Assembly: GCF_007859915.1 (NCBI RefSeq)
Contig: NZ_SJPM01000010.1
Coordinates: forward strand, 190,743-254,742
DNA: 64,000 nucleotides
Source: Neorhodopirellula pilleata
Lineage (GTDB): Bacteria; Planctomycetota; Planctomycetia; Pirellulales; Pirellulaceae
Direction: 5' to 3'
Made by a program: the position numbers and the translations under genes. Below the pieces are notes generated by a model, which worked only from the letters and a program-made list of their open reading frames with translations, did not search any database and was not told the origin of the DNA. Position 1 is the stretch's first letter. Each line of letters opens with the position of its first letter. Below, in pieces: positions 17,734 to 26,595 of this stretch.

Positions 17734-18436
17734 GTAGGCTGGGTCGCAGCCGCTTCGGCGGAGACCCGGCAGGCGTATGTTTCAACCGGCTTTTTCCCAT
17801 CGCAATGCCGGGTGTTCGTCGCAAAGCCTCCTCCACCCAGCCTACGGTTGCCGTCGGCGATATTGGGCTCGCTGCTCGGCGTAATCATGAGGCGTGGGCA
17901 ATGATTCCGATTCGGGACGTTCCGATTCCATCAACCGTTCCAAAAAGGGACGGCACCATCCGCATTGATGTAGGCTGGGTCGCAGCCGCTTCGGCGGAGA
18001 CCCGGCAGGCGAATGTTTCAACTGGCTTTTCCCGATCGCCATGCCGGGTGTTCGTCGCAAAGCCTCCTCCACCCAGCCTACGGTTGCCGTCGGCGATATT
18101 GGGCTCGCTGCTCGGCGTAATCATGAGGCGTGGGCAATGATTCCGATTCGGGACATTCCGATTCCATCAACCGTTCCAAAAAGGGACGGCACCATCCGCA
18201 TTGATGTAGGCTGGGTCGCAGCCGCTTCGGCGGAGACCCGGCAGGCGTATGTTTCAACCGGCTTTTTCCCATCGCAATGCCGGGTGTTCGTCGCAAAGCC
18301 TCCTCCACCCAGCCTACGGTTGCCGTCGGCGATATTGGGCTCGCTGCTCGGCGTAATCATGCGGGGCGGGCAATGATTCCGATTCGGGACGTTCCGATTC
18401 CATCAACCGTTCCAAAAAGGGGCGGCACCATCCGCA
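17734..18436. repeat. three tandem 236-bp units: duplicated 3' end of the ferredoxin gene plus hairpin
   Basis: Units start at 17734, 17970 and 18206; the third stops at 18436. Each contains, on the minus strand, the last 41 codons of the BFD-like gene (from its CGWC motif to the stop) and a hairpin with outer arms GTAGGCTGGGT and ACCCAGCCTAC. Inner arms are CCCGGCA and TGCCGGG. Only the third unit joins a complete gene. Units 1 and 3 share hairpin-loop bases that differ from unit 2, while units 1 and 2 share coding-side bases that differ from unit 3, which points to exchange between copies. Confidence 0.9.
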
Positions 18437-18562
18437 ACCGGTACCCGCCCCGTAGCAGTTCGACAATTCACTGGCGCGTCGAGGTTGTTCGACGCGGATG
18501 AACTGGATCACCTTTCGACGCGACACGTGAAAGCACAGGCATACATCATCGTCGTCGTTCAT
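18314..18562 (-). CDS. BFD-like [2Fe-2S] protein
   Basis: An 82-residue protein with the cysteine pattern of bacterioferritin-associated ferredoxin: Cys8-x-Cys10 (DVCLCFHVSRRKVI) and Cys43-x2-Cys46 in GAGTGCGWCRPFLERL. BFD-type domains bind a 2Fe-2S cluster and donate electrons, for example to release iron from bacterioferritin. The ATG has an AAGG ribosome site. It lies 25 bp after the sugar-kinase gene on the same strand. Its last 41 codons are duplicated twice downstream, and its stop codon is inside the repeat hairpin. No bacterioferritin gene is in the window. Confidence 0.8.
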   Translation of the reverse strand: MNDDDDVCLCFHVSRRKVIQFIRVEQPRRASELSNCYGAGTGCGWCRPFLERLMESERPESESLPAPHDYAEQRAQYRRRQP

Positions 18563-18587
18563 GGTGAACCTTACATTGGCGGCGAAC

Positions 18588-19664
18588 CTATCGTTGCACG
18601 CGAGCGTTGCCTTTCCAGATGCTCCAAACTTGATCCTCGTCGGCCGGTTGGCCGTAATCGGTATTGAGCGTCGCGGTCAATGCTCCCGTCGCCCATCCGA
18701 ACTGCGAACACTTCTCGGCGTCCCAACCCTTGAGGACGCCGTAGAGCAATCCGCCGACGAATCCATCGCCACCACCGATACGATCATAGACACCGATCTG
18801 TCGCGGCTCGATGACCGTATACTCGCTGCCGTGCGAAACGATCGCGCCCCACATGTGTGAGTTGGCGCTCTCGACTTCACGCAGCGTCGTTGCGAACAAA
18901 GTCGCACCGGAGTACTGTTCTTTGACGCGATTGATCATGCCTTTGAAACCGTCGATCTTCGCGCCGATGCCTTTGCCGCCCGCCTCAGGGCCTTCGATGT
19001 CCAAGCACAATTGAAAATCTTCTTCGTTGCCGATCAAGATATCCGACAAGCTGGCGATTTCTTTAAACTGGGCCGACAACAATTCCTCACGGCCTTTCCA
19101 AAAGGACGCCCGGTGGTTCAGGTCGAATGAAATTCGAGCTCCGTTCTTCTTGGCAACCCGAGCGATCTCCAAGCAGAATTCACTGGTCTCTTCCGACAAC
19201 GCGGCGATCAAACCGGACATGTGAACGATCTTGGCACCTTCGTCACCAAAGATACGTTGCAAGTCAAAATCTTTGACGTTGAGTTTGCGGCCCACTTCGC
19301 CGGCACGGTCGTTTTGAACACGGGGCCCACGTGAACCCCAACCACTATCGGCCATATTGATCTGGTGCCGCACACCCCACGGGGTGTCTTGCTCGAACTC
19401 AGGGCCTTCGTAATCCATGTGTCGACGGGCTAGGTCGTCTTTGATGAACCGAGCAACCGGGCTGTCTTTGACGAACGCGGTCAGGATTTTGACCGGCAAT
19501 CCCAAGAACGACGAAATGCTGCCGACGTTCGATTCGGCACTCGTGCCCTGCATCTTGAACGTGTCGCTGCAATGAAACGGTTGGTGATCGACCGGCGTCA
19601 AGCGGACGCCCATGCTGGTCGGGATGATGAGGGAATACTTAGCGTCGTCGCGTAACTGGATCAT
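18588..19664 (-). CDS. PfkB-family sugar kinase, probably 2-keto-3-deoxygluconate kinase
   Basis: A 358-residue kinase. The C-terminal PfkB signature is GVYDRIGGGDGFVGGLLYG, with the catalytic Asp in GGGDGF, and the N-terminal substrate part has AESNVGSISSFLGLPVKIL. Sequence style and size fit KdgK-like kinases that phosphorylate 2-keto-3-deoxygluconate before aldol cleavage. The upstream neighbour on the same strand (40 bp away) is an SDR that could be a hexuronate reductase, which supports a uronate/KDG catabolic role. The sugar specificity is inferred. Confidence 0.75.
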   Translation of the reverse strand: MIQLRDDAKYSLIIPTSMGVRLTPVDHQPFHCSDTFKMQGTSAESNVGSISSFLGLPVKILTAFVKDSPVARFIKDDLARRHMDYEGPEFEQDTPWGVRHQINMADSGWGSRGPRVQNDRAGEVGRKLNVKDFDLQRIFGDEGAKIVHMSGLIAALSEETSEFCLEIARVAKKNGARISFDLNHRASFWKGREELLSAQFKEIASLSDILIGNEEDFQLCLDIEGPEAGGKGIGAKIDGFKGMINRVKEQYSGATLFATTLREVESANSHMWGAIVSHGSEYTVIEPRQIGVYDRIGGGDGFVGGLLYGVLKGWDAEKCSQFGWATGALTATLNTDYGQPADEDQVWSIWKGNARVQR

Positions 19665-19704
19665 GGTCGGCAGTGGAAAGAGTGGGGAATTGAGAACGAA
19701 TCGA

Positions 19705-20514
<810 letters not shown>

Positions 20515-20566
20515 AGGCGAATACCATAGTCGGGCGGATGTTCGCCGAAAAGCCGTCTCCGGGTGC

Positions 20567-20680
20567 TTAGCATCGCGTGAACAATAAGTGATGGATTCTT
20601 AACGTGGCGTCGACTTTCAGTCGACGTTTCAGGGTTTGGCGACTGAAAGTCGCCACCACTTAATGTTCACGCGATGCTTA
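20567..20680. repeat. 114-bp palindromic element, copy A
   Basis: The outer arms are TTAGCATCGCGTGAACA at the left and its near-complement ending CGCGATGCTTA at the right. An inner stem pairs GTGGCG...CTTTCAGTCG with CGACTGAAAGTCGCCAC. An almost identical copy lies at 35091-35204, differing at about one base. The right end supplies the TAA stop codon (20678-20680) of the adjacent minus-strand DUF805 gene. Confidence 0.9.
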
Positions 20681-22162
20681 CGGAGTCGCAGATTCGCAAA
20701 CGGTCTGGATGTGATCGAGCACCCGTCGATGGATCGCGTGGATCGTCGGATCGGCCCAGATTTTCCAGTACAAGCGAGGACGTACGTCGATGTCGTACCA
20801 AGTCGTGCCGGTCAATCGTGTCCGCCCGTCTGGCAAAGGTTCCAGCACAAATTGACCGCGGCGGCTGACAAAACCGTCGTCCAAATGCGGCGGATGCAAT
20901 CCGGAAAACGGAGTCCATTCCTCCATCGGCAGGGGCTGGGACTGCACGTCGAAGCCGAGCTTGCCGGATTGCTTGGCAGTGACCGGTTCGTCCCACTGGG
21001 TGATCGGCTCGACGAACGCTCCCGTCGTGAATTCGCAATACCGACATGCCCCCACACCGGTGCATTCGATTCGGGCTCGGATCGGCGCGGCGATGCCGGC
21101 ACGGAAGAACCAGGCCGGTTCGGCGGTGATCTCGGGGAAAGCGACCACTTGTTTCCAAACCTCCGGCGTCGGCGCGTTGACGATCACCGTCGTATCGACC
21201 CGGTGCAGTTGGCGGTGATGATCGAGCGGCTCGAGAAGCAACGCGAGCGGCAACAACATCATCGACGCATACAGCCCACGTCGTTCGTCACGGCCGCGCA
21301 ATCGGGAGGTAACGATCGAACGGCCGAGCAGCCCGCCAAAGAAACTGACCGGCCACAGCAACGGAAACGCCATGAACAAACAAATCGCGCCATCGAGCCC
21401 GACACACAACATGGCCGCGTAGGACACAAGATTCATGACCGCGATCAACAAAAACAACAACCCGGCGGAATACTTGTACTGAAGATTGAAGAAACCTCCC
21501 GAGGCAGCCCCGGCGAAAAAAGGAGTCGTGAAGAACAGGATCAAGCCGTACTCACGCAGCACCCAAACACTCAGTAATCCCACAACGACTTGGATCAAAA
21601 CACCGATCCCCAAGGCCGGATAGAACGCCGCCGTCGCCGAAGGCCTCCGCGGCGCGTACGGGTTCTCCCATTCTTCCGATTCATCGTCCCGAACCGGCGC
21701 GGGTGGCGCGAATGCCGCTTGCGCGACGTGCCCGTCTCGATCCTCCGGCAAGTCGGACGTGCCGGTCCAAGTCGGCAAGATCGAAAGCACTGTCATCACG
21801 AAATAATTCAACAGCGGCACCATCATGAACAATCCACACCATGGGCTACGCCCGGCGTCGGCCGCGCGTCGGATGCTCATCGAAACGGCAATCATCACGA
21901 ACGGAATCGTGAACAGCAACCACACGATCGCCAACTCAGGCGACGCGTCCAGGAACCCTGCTTTGCTGTTGAGCCAAGGATTCAAGAATTCCCAAGGACT
22001 AAAAAGATGACCGGTGAGGAACAGGATGACTGAAAACTCGATCGCATACTTGACCAACGACAAAGCGATTCCCAGCGTGAAGTACTCCGACCGCGTGACG
22101 GGGCCGTCAACGACAAACCATCGACATGGATGCAACAAGATGGCATTGGGTTGTTCGCTCAT
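20678..22162 (-). CDS. membrane protein with DUF805 and C-terminal SRPBCC domain
   Basis: A 494-residue protein. The N-terminus matches DUF805 (GPVTRSEYFTLGIALSLV, then MSIRRAADAGRSPWCGLFMMVPLLNYF). A second multi-helix membrane region covers about 180-300. The last 180 residues form a START/SRPBCC-like ligand-binding domain (VDTTVIVNAPTPEVWKQVVAFPEI through LTGTTWYDIDVRPRLYWKIW, quoted in parts). SRPBCC domains bind hydrophobic ligands. Its start overlaps the cca stop by 4 bp. The combination has no known function to me. Confidence 0.65.
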   Translation of the reverse strand: MSEQPNAILLHPCRWFVVDGPVTRSEYFTLGIALSLVKYAIEFSVILFLTGHLFSPWEFLNPWLNSKAGFLDASPELAIVWLLFTIPFVMIAVSMSIRRAADAGRSPWCGLFMMVPLLNYFVMTVLSILPTWTGTSDLPEDRDGHVAQAAFAPPAPVRDDESEEWENPYAPRRPSATAAFYPALGIGVLIQVVVGLLSVWVLREYGLILFFTTPFFAGAASGGFFNLQYKYSAGLLFLLIAVMNLVSYAAMLCVGLDGAICLFMAFPLLWPVSFFGGLLGRSIVTSRLRGRDERRGLYASMMLLPLALLLEPLDHHRQLHRVDTTVIVNAPTPEVWKQVVAFPEITAEPAWFFRAGIAAPIRARIECTGVGACRYCEFTTGAFVEPITQWDEPVTAKQSGKLGFDVQSQPLPMEEWTPFSGLHPPHLDDGFVSRRGQFVLEPLPDGRTRLTGTTWYDIDVRPRLYWKIWADPTIHAIHRRVLDHIQTVCESATP

Positions 22163-23457
22163 GAGTCCTGCCTATTGATCCACTGAATCGCTTCATCGAA
22201 CGTCGAGATCTCACCATCGAGTTGAGCCTGACGCAAGTGCGACAACCACTCCCGAAAATGTGGCCCCGGTGTGATGCCACGTTGAATCAAATCATTTCCG
22301 GTAACCAGCGGTGGCGGATCGAGTGGCCGGTCGGTCCGTCCGAGTTCGTGTTCGGCTCGGTCGACGCCCGCCTTTGTTTCTGGATCGGCGATCGCCTTGG
22401 CGACATTCAGCGTGGTCGAAATGTCGCGATCGATCAGCAGCGGTTGCAAACGCGACCACGGCATCGTTTCGCAATCGACGAGTTGCTCGGCCGTCGACAC
22501 TGCGGTTTGAATCGCCCGCAGGTGAGCCGTCGATAACTTCCAGTTGTTACCGAGTCGGCGAAGGTCTTCGGTCGCGGCCGCGATGGAATCATGAAGTGTT
22601 AACAGCGACGTCGCCATGCCGGTCTCGAACGTTAGTAAGTCCATCCGAGCGTATCGCGTTTGCAATCGTTCCCAATCCATCGTCTCCGCCCCCGGCCAAA
22701 CGAACCGATGCAAACCAGACGTTACCAACCATTTCAAACCCCGGTGACCGAAATGGTGCGCGACGACGCGTTGCATCTCGGCACCGATCCGTTCACCGCT
22801 GACGACTCCGATCGTTCCGGCGTGTTCTTGAATCGCCGCGAGCGTTTGCGGTTGCATCGTTAAGTCCAATGTCGTGACGAACCGCACCGCCCGAAGCATC
22901 CGAAGTTTGTCTTCGTCGAACCGGCGGACAGCGTCTCCGATCGTCCGCAAATGTTTCTCTCGCAAGTCTTGCAAACCGCCGACGTAATCCAGGACCTTAC
23001 CCGCCAAAGGGTCGTAGAACATCCCGTTGATCGTGAAGTCCCGCCGCAGCGCGTCCGCCTGAGCATCGCCGAAGGTAACACTGTCGGGGCGTCGGCCGTC
23101 GGAGTAATTTCCGTCGGCCCGAAACGTGGCCACTTCGGTGGGCTCACGCAAAACCGCAGCAGAGCCGGATGAATCGTCTTGCGATCGACGAGGCGGCAGA
23201 ACACCGATCACGCCGAACGAAGCCCCGAAGGCCAACGTGTTGCGTTTGCCAAAAACTTCCCGAACCGAATCGGGAGTCGCATCGGTCGCCACGTCGAAAT
23301 CCTTCGGCGTTCGGCCGAGCAACGCGTCACGCACGCAACCGCCCGCCAAAACGGCTACAAAGCCCGATCGGCGCAGTTGCTCGATGATACGGACCGCTTC
23401 CCGGGCAGGCGGTGAAGCCAGCGTCGAATCAGGCAGCGTGATCGATGAGTCCGACAA
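22159..23457 (-). CDS. cca: CCA tRNA nucleotidyltransferase / poly(A) polymerase family
   Basis: A 432-residue class II nucleotidyltransferase with LAGGCVRDALLGRTPKDFDVAT, which carries the catalytic DxD. RRDFTINGMFYDPLAGKVLDYVGG and the RNA-binding motif IRTIGDAVRRFDEDKLRMLRAVRF (read as HLRTIGDAVRRFDEDKLR) follow. It adds or repairs the CCA end of tRNAs; poly(A) polymerase activity is the alternative in this family. The only start consistent with the upstream stop is a TTG at 23457. Confidence 0.88.
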   Translation of the reverse strand: MSDSSITLPDSTLASPPAREAVRIIEQLRRSGFVAVLAGGCVRDALLGRTPKDFDVATDATPDSVREVFGKRNTLAFGASFGVIGVLPPRRSQDDSSGSAAVLREPTEVATFRADGNYSDGRRPDSVTFGDAQADALRRDFTINGMFYDPLAGKVLDYVGGLQDLREKHLRTIGDAVRRFDEDKLRMLRAVRFVTTLDLTMQPQTLAAIQEHAGTIGVVSGERIGAEMQRVVAHHFGHRGLKWLVTSGLHRFVWPGAETMDWERLQTRYARMDLLTFETGMATSLLTLHDSIAAATEDLRRLGNNWKLSTAHLRAIQTAVSTAEQLVDCETMPWSRLQPLLIDRDISTTLNVAKAIADPETKAGVDRAEHELGRTDRPLDPPPLVTGNDLIQRGITPGPHFREWLSHLRQAQLDGEISTFDEAIQWINRQDS

Positions 23458-23628
23458 CTTAATCCCAGCTTAAACAGAAGTCCGGTGCGTACGATGGTGG
23501 GTTACGTTAGGATGGAGTTTAGCACAAACGGCCTTTCACCCCACCCAAGATCGACCAGCGATCCCACACTACGAGACCATGCGATGGGGAACCAATCCAG
23601 CGACACTCGATTCGGCGATCCTGATCCT

Positions 23629-24033
23629 ATGAACGCGGATTTCACCGACGCTCAATTGATCGCTTTCTTGGACGAGGAACTCGCTCCTGAACTGTCCTCT
23701 CGGCTCGAAGCGGCGCTGCGGGAACAGCCTGCCTTGCAGCAGCGTTTGACGATTTTGCGAGGCCAGAACCTAGCTGGCTTGCACACGATCGGTGCGATTT
23801 GGCGTCGACAGCGATTGAGTTGCCCGGACCGAACTCAGTTGACGAAGTTTCTATCAGGACAATTGTCACCGTCCGAGGCGGACTACATTCGATTTCACTT
23901 AGGCGAAATCCATTGTCGGGTTTGTAACGCGAACCTGGATGATCTGAAGCAATCGCAAAGCGATACTCATGATTCGCGAATCCGACGCGGACGCTTGTTC
24001 GAGAGCAGCGCCGGACACTTGCGCAAACGCTAG
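23629..24033 (+). CDS. putative anti-sigma factor-like zinc-finger protein
   Basis: From the ATG at 23629 (earlier frame starts at 23485 and 23584 are possible) the protein is about 134 residues. It has a helix LIAFLDEELAPELSSRLEAAL similar to the start of anti-sigma factors, and later FHLGEIHCRVCNANL, with His and a CxxC pair as in ZAS zinc-finger anti-sigma domains. There is no membrane segment and no sigma gene beside it, so the partner is unknown. Confidence 0.5.
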   Translation: MNADFTDAQLIAFLDEELAPELSSRLEAALREQPALQQRLTILRGQNLAGLHTIGAIWRRQRLSCPDRTQLTKFLSGQLSPSEADYIRFHLGEIHCRVCNANLDDLKQSQSDTHDSRIRRGRLFESSAGHLRKR

Positions 24034-24046
24034 TGGTCTGTTACAG

Positions 24047-24140
24047 CTAAAAATCAGGTTTGGCTGTAGTGGATCTTGTTAAAGATCCGACCGCTACAGG
24101 ATCTTTAACAAGATCCACTACCCTAACTTTTAGCTGTCCC
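24047..24140. repeat. hairpin element with TAGTGGATCTTGTTAAAGATC arms
   Basis: Inner arms at 24067-24088 and 24099-24120 are perfect 22-bp complements around a 10-base loop. Outside them lies a weaker pairing between CAGCTAAAAAT and ACTTTTAGCTG. It fills the 205-bp gap between convergent genes, where it could end both transcripts. The loop is short and no T-run follows. Confidence 0.75.
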
Positions 24141-24238
24141 AGACGACTAGGTCATTCTTTCGCCTGGCAGCCGCGACCTGATTCACAGACTCACAAACGC
24201 TGCATGTACCAACTGGACGGTATATAAGAATCTGACCG

Positions 24239-24892
24239 CTAGATTGATTGAGGCCCTTGCTGATCAAGCCGGGTGAACAATTCACTCAAATCGACCTTCC
24301 ATTTGGGTAACACGTCTTGGCCATCCAAGGTCCCTTCTTCATCGACGATCACGACATGGTTGGACGAACTGTAAACCGCAACAGTTCGACTTCGTGGATC
24401 CACCATCCAGACCAACTCAACGCCGGCCTGAAAGTACTCACGTCGTTTTCGTGACATCTCCGCGCGAGTATTGCTGATGCTGAGCACCTCGATCGCAAAA
24501 TTCGGAACAAGATCGGGAATCGGCTGCTGTGGTAGGCGACCACCTGGCAATCGCGACCAGTTCACGAATGCGACATCCGGGCCGCGGACCGTGTCGCCAA
24601 AGAGCCGAGTCATCCCATCAGCCCCCGTCGCGACACCGAGTGGTTCTTTATCCAGATAGTTGTTCAACCACTGCAACAAAACCCCCGCCAACATCGACTC
24701 TTGCCACCCCATTGCTTTCTCCACCAAAGTATTGTCGACGAGTTCATACAGTTTGCCCTCGGTTTCCCGCAAATGGTTGACGTCGTCGATCGTGGCCTGC
24801 CCAGGTGGCGGGTTGTTTCGGATCCGCTCAAGCGGCACATTTCCAAGGTCGACGAGCCGGTCGGCCAACGACAGGGCAATCGCAGAATTCAT
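24239..24892 (-). CDS. Uma2-family (DUF820) restriction-endonuclease-fold protein
   Basis: From the ATG at 24892, with the ribosome site AGAGG, the 217-residue protein matches the Uma2 family: RETEGKLYELVDNTLVEKAM, GPDVAFVNWSRLPGG and NFAIEVLSISNTRAEMSRKRREYFQAGVELVWMVDP in parts. These carry the PD-(D/E)xK-like Asp and Glu-x-Leu residues. Uma2 proteins are abundant in Planctomycetes and cyanobacteria; the role of most is unknown. A longer frame to 25192 adds 100 residues that do not fit the family. Confidence 0.8.
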   Translation of the reverse strand: MNSAIALSLADRLVDLGNVPLERIRNNPPPGQATIDDVNHLRETEGKLYELVDNTLVEKAMGWQESMLAGVLLQWLNNYLDKEPLGVATGADGMTRLFGDTVRGPDVAFVNWSRLPGGRLPQQPIPDLVPNFAIEVLSISNTRAEMSRKRREYFQAGVELVWMVDPRSRTVAVYSSSNHVVIVDEEGTLDGQDVLPKWKVDLSELFTRLDQQGPQSI

Positions 24893-25057
24893 CGAGACCT
24901 CTGATGGAAAATGACTGATGGATGCAGGGTGGTTTATTCTAGCCTGACTCCAAGTATCCTGCGACTCATTCTTCGAGGACGAAGATGACGACGCGATTTT
25001 GAACCAGCCCGAGAGGAATGGTTCAAGCCTTCTCAGCTTCGATCCGATAAAAGAGAA

Positions 25058-25807
25058 ATGTTTCGCTCCGTCGTCAACCGAATCGACTCCGAATTGACGG
25101 AGACAAAGCGGCCCGGTGAGGTCGTTTTGACCGTCCACGGGTTGCTCGCCGGATGCCGCAGCATGCGAAGTTTGGCCGATGCGGCGCGGCAAGAAGGTTA
25201 TTCGGTGATGGATTGGGGATACCCCAGTTTGCGAGGGTCAATCCTGCATCACGCGGCGGGATTGAGCCGCATGTTGTGCGACTTAGCCAAACGTGACGGC
25301 GTGAAACAGATCCACTTGGTGACCCATTCGATGGGTGGCGTGATCGCCCGGGCGGCCATCTTGCAATCACGTCTCGAAAACCGCTGGGCCGATAAATGCG
25401 GCCGCATCGTGATGCTCGCACCTCCCAATTCAGGGTCGAGGTTGACGCGTCTTCCCTTGGGGCCATTCGCCTCCTGGTTCCCGCAACTCAAGGAACTTTC
25501 CGAGGCGCCCGATAGTTTCGTTTGTCGTCTCCCCAACCTTCGCCGGATGAAAGTCGGTGTGATCGCTGCTCAGCACGATTTTGTCGTCGATGAACTTTCC
25601 ACGCATCTGGTTGGTCAACGCGATCACGCGACGGTTCGAACGTCGCACCAGCGTTTAACCCGCCACCCCGATGCGATTGAAATGACGATCGAGTTTCTCA
25701 ATACAACCTGCTTGAGACCAGCGGCCACGACCGTCGCCTTTGAGACCGATCACATCGACACCGTTTCCGACGCTCACCGTCGGCGGGTCCATTCCGCAGC
25801 CGCGTAA
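25058..25807 (+). CDS. alpha/beta hydrolase, lipase-like
   Basis: A 249-residue protein with the oxyanion region VLTVHGLLAGCRSM and the nucleophile elbow HLVTHSMGGVIARAA (Ser in HSMGG). A likely catalytic Asp is in AAQHDFVVDE and a His in VRTSHQRL. No signal peptide is visible, so action in the cytoplasm is likely. The 3' end overlaps the convergent lipoate ligase gene by 34 bp. Confidence 0.75.
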   Translation: MFRSVVNRIDSELTETKRPGEVVLTVHGLLAGCRSMRSLADAARQEGYSVMDWGYPSLRGSILHHAAGLSRMLCDLAKRDGVKQIHLVTHSMGGVIARAAILQSRLENRWADKCGRIVMLAPPNSGSRLTRLPLGPFASWFPQLKELSEAPDSFVCRLPNLRRMKVGVIAAQHDFVVDELSTHLVGQRDHATVRTSHQRLTRHPDAIEMTIEFLNTTCLRPAATTVAFETDHIDTVSDAHRRRVHSAAA

Positions 25808-26595
25808 CGTTGACGGACGATCGTTTCGGCGGACTCATTTTCAGCATCGCTTAAAACGCCCGCTTCGAACTTGATTCCGAGTTCGCGTTCCAAGCAATCG
25901 GTAACGTCCGCCGCGAACGTCTCGATACCCAAGTCGACGTTGGTCAACTCTCGGATGCCAGGCAAGACGTCCGCCCAAGGGGAGACGCTTAACAACAAGC
26001 TACCGTGTTGCAAAATGCCACCACGCAGGCGTCTTTGGGCACTTCCAAGAATCTTGTAACCGTGGCAAATCAAGTCTTCGCTCGTGCGACGTTGAAAGCA
26101 CAAAAACCTCTCGTCGCTTTTCTTTCGCAATCCAACCGGCCGATCACTTGAAACGCGATCGTTTGACGCATCGTTCACTTGATCGAATTCACGAAAAGGA
26201 CGAGCCACTACGCCAGATTGCGAGAGTGAATCGCGAATGCTCTGGTGAACCGATTGGTAAACGGTCTCTCGGGCTCCGGGATCGTTGTCAGCCAATGGCA
26301 AGGACAGCGAGTAAGTCCATTCGCGATGATGTAAGATCGCTCCACCGCCCGTGCCCCGGCGGACAAGGTCGACCGAGTCGTTTGCGGTCTCAAAACTCGG
26401 CAACGATTTCAAGTAGGCTTCCGCTTCGGCGAACCGTTGGAAATACCCCAACGATAAGGTTGGTTTCCGCCAGCCGTAAAAACGCAACGTCGGACCTTGT
26501 TCGCCGGCAGCAACCGATAACGAGATCGCTTCATCGATCGACATGTTCGACGCCGCATCGAATGATTCGAACGCCAGCAATCGTCCTTGCATCAT
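25774..26595 (-). CDS. lipoate-protein ligase family protein
   Basis: From the ATG at 26595, the protein has RRGTGGGAILHH for substrate binding, and the segment DLICHGYKILGSAQRRLRGG followed by ILQHGSLLL contains the conserved Lys of LplA/LipB-type ligases. It attaches lipoate or octanoate to lipoyl domains; the obvious partner here is GcvH, encoded in the same operon. The start overlaps the gcvPB stop by 4 bp (ATGA), which decides the start; a frame to 26640 is longer. Confidence 0.8.
   Translation of the reverse strand: MMQGRLLAFESFDAASNMSIDEAISLSVAAGEQGPTLRFYGWRKPTLSLGYFQRFAEAEAYLKSLPSFETANDSVDLVRRGTGGGAILHHREWTYSLSLPLADNDPGARETVYQSVHQSIRDSLSQSGVVARPFREFDQVNDASNDRVSSDRPVGLRKKSDERFLCFQRRTSEDLICHGYKILGSAQRRLRGGILQHGSLLLSVSPWADVLPGIRELTNVDLGIETFAADVTDCLERELGIKFEAGVLSDAENESAETIVRQRYAAAEWTRRR

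Noticed and set aside
17734..18436. CRISPR-like array because of regular repetition
   Set aside because: The units are 236 bp with no unique spacers; they are duplications of a gene end plus a hairpin.
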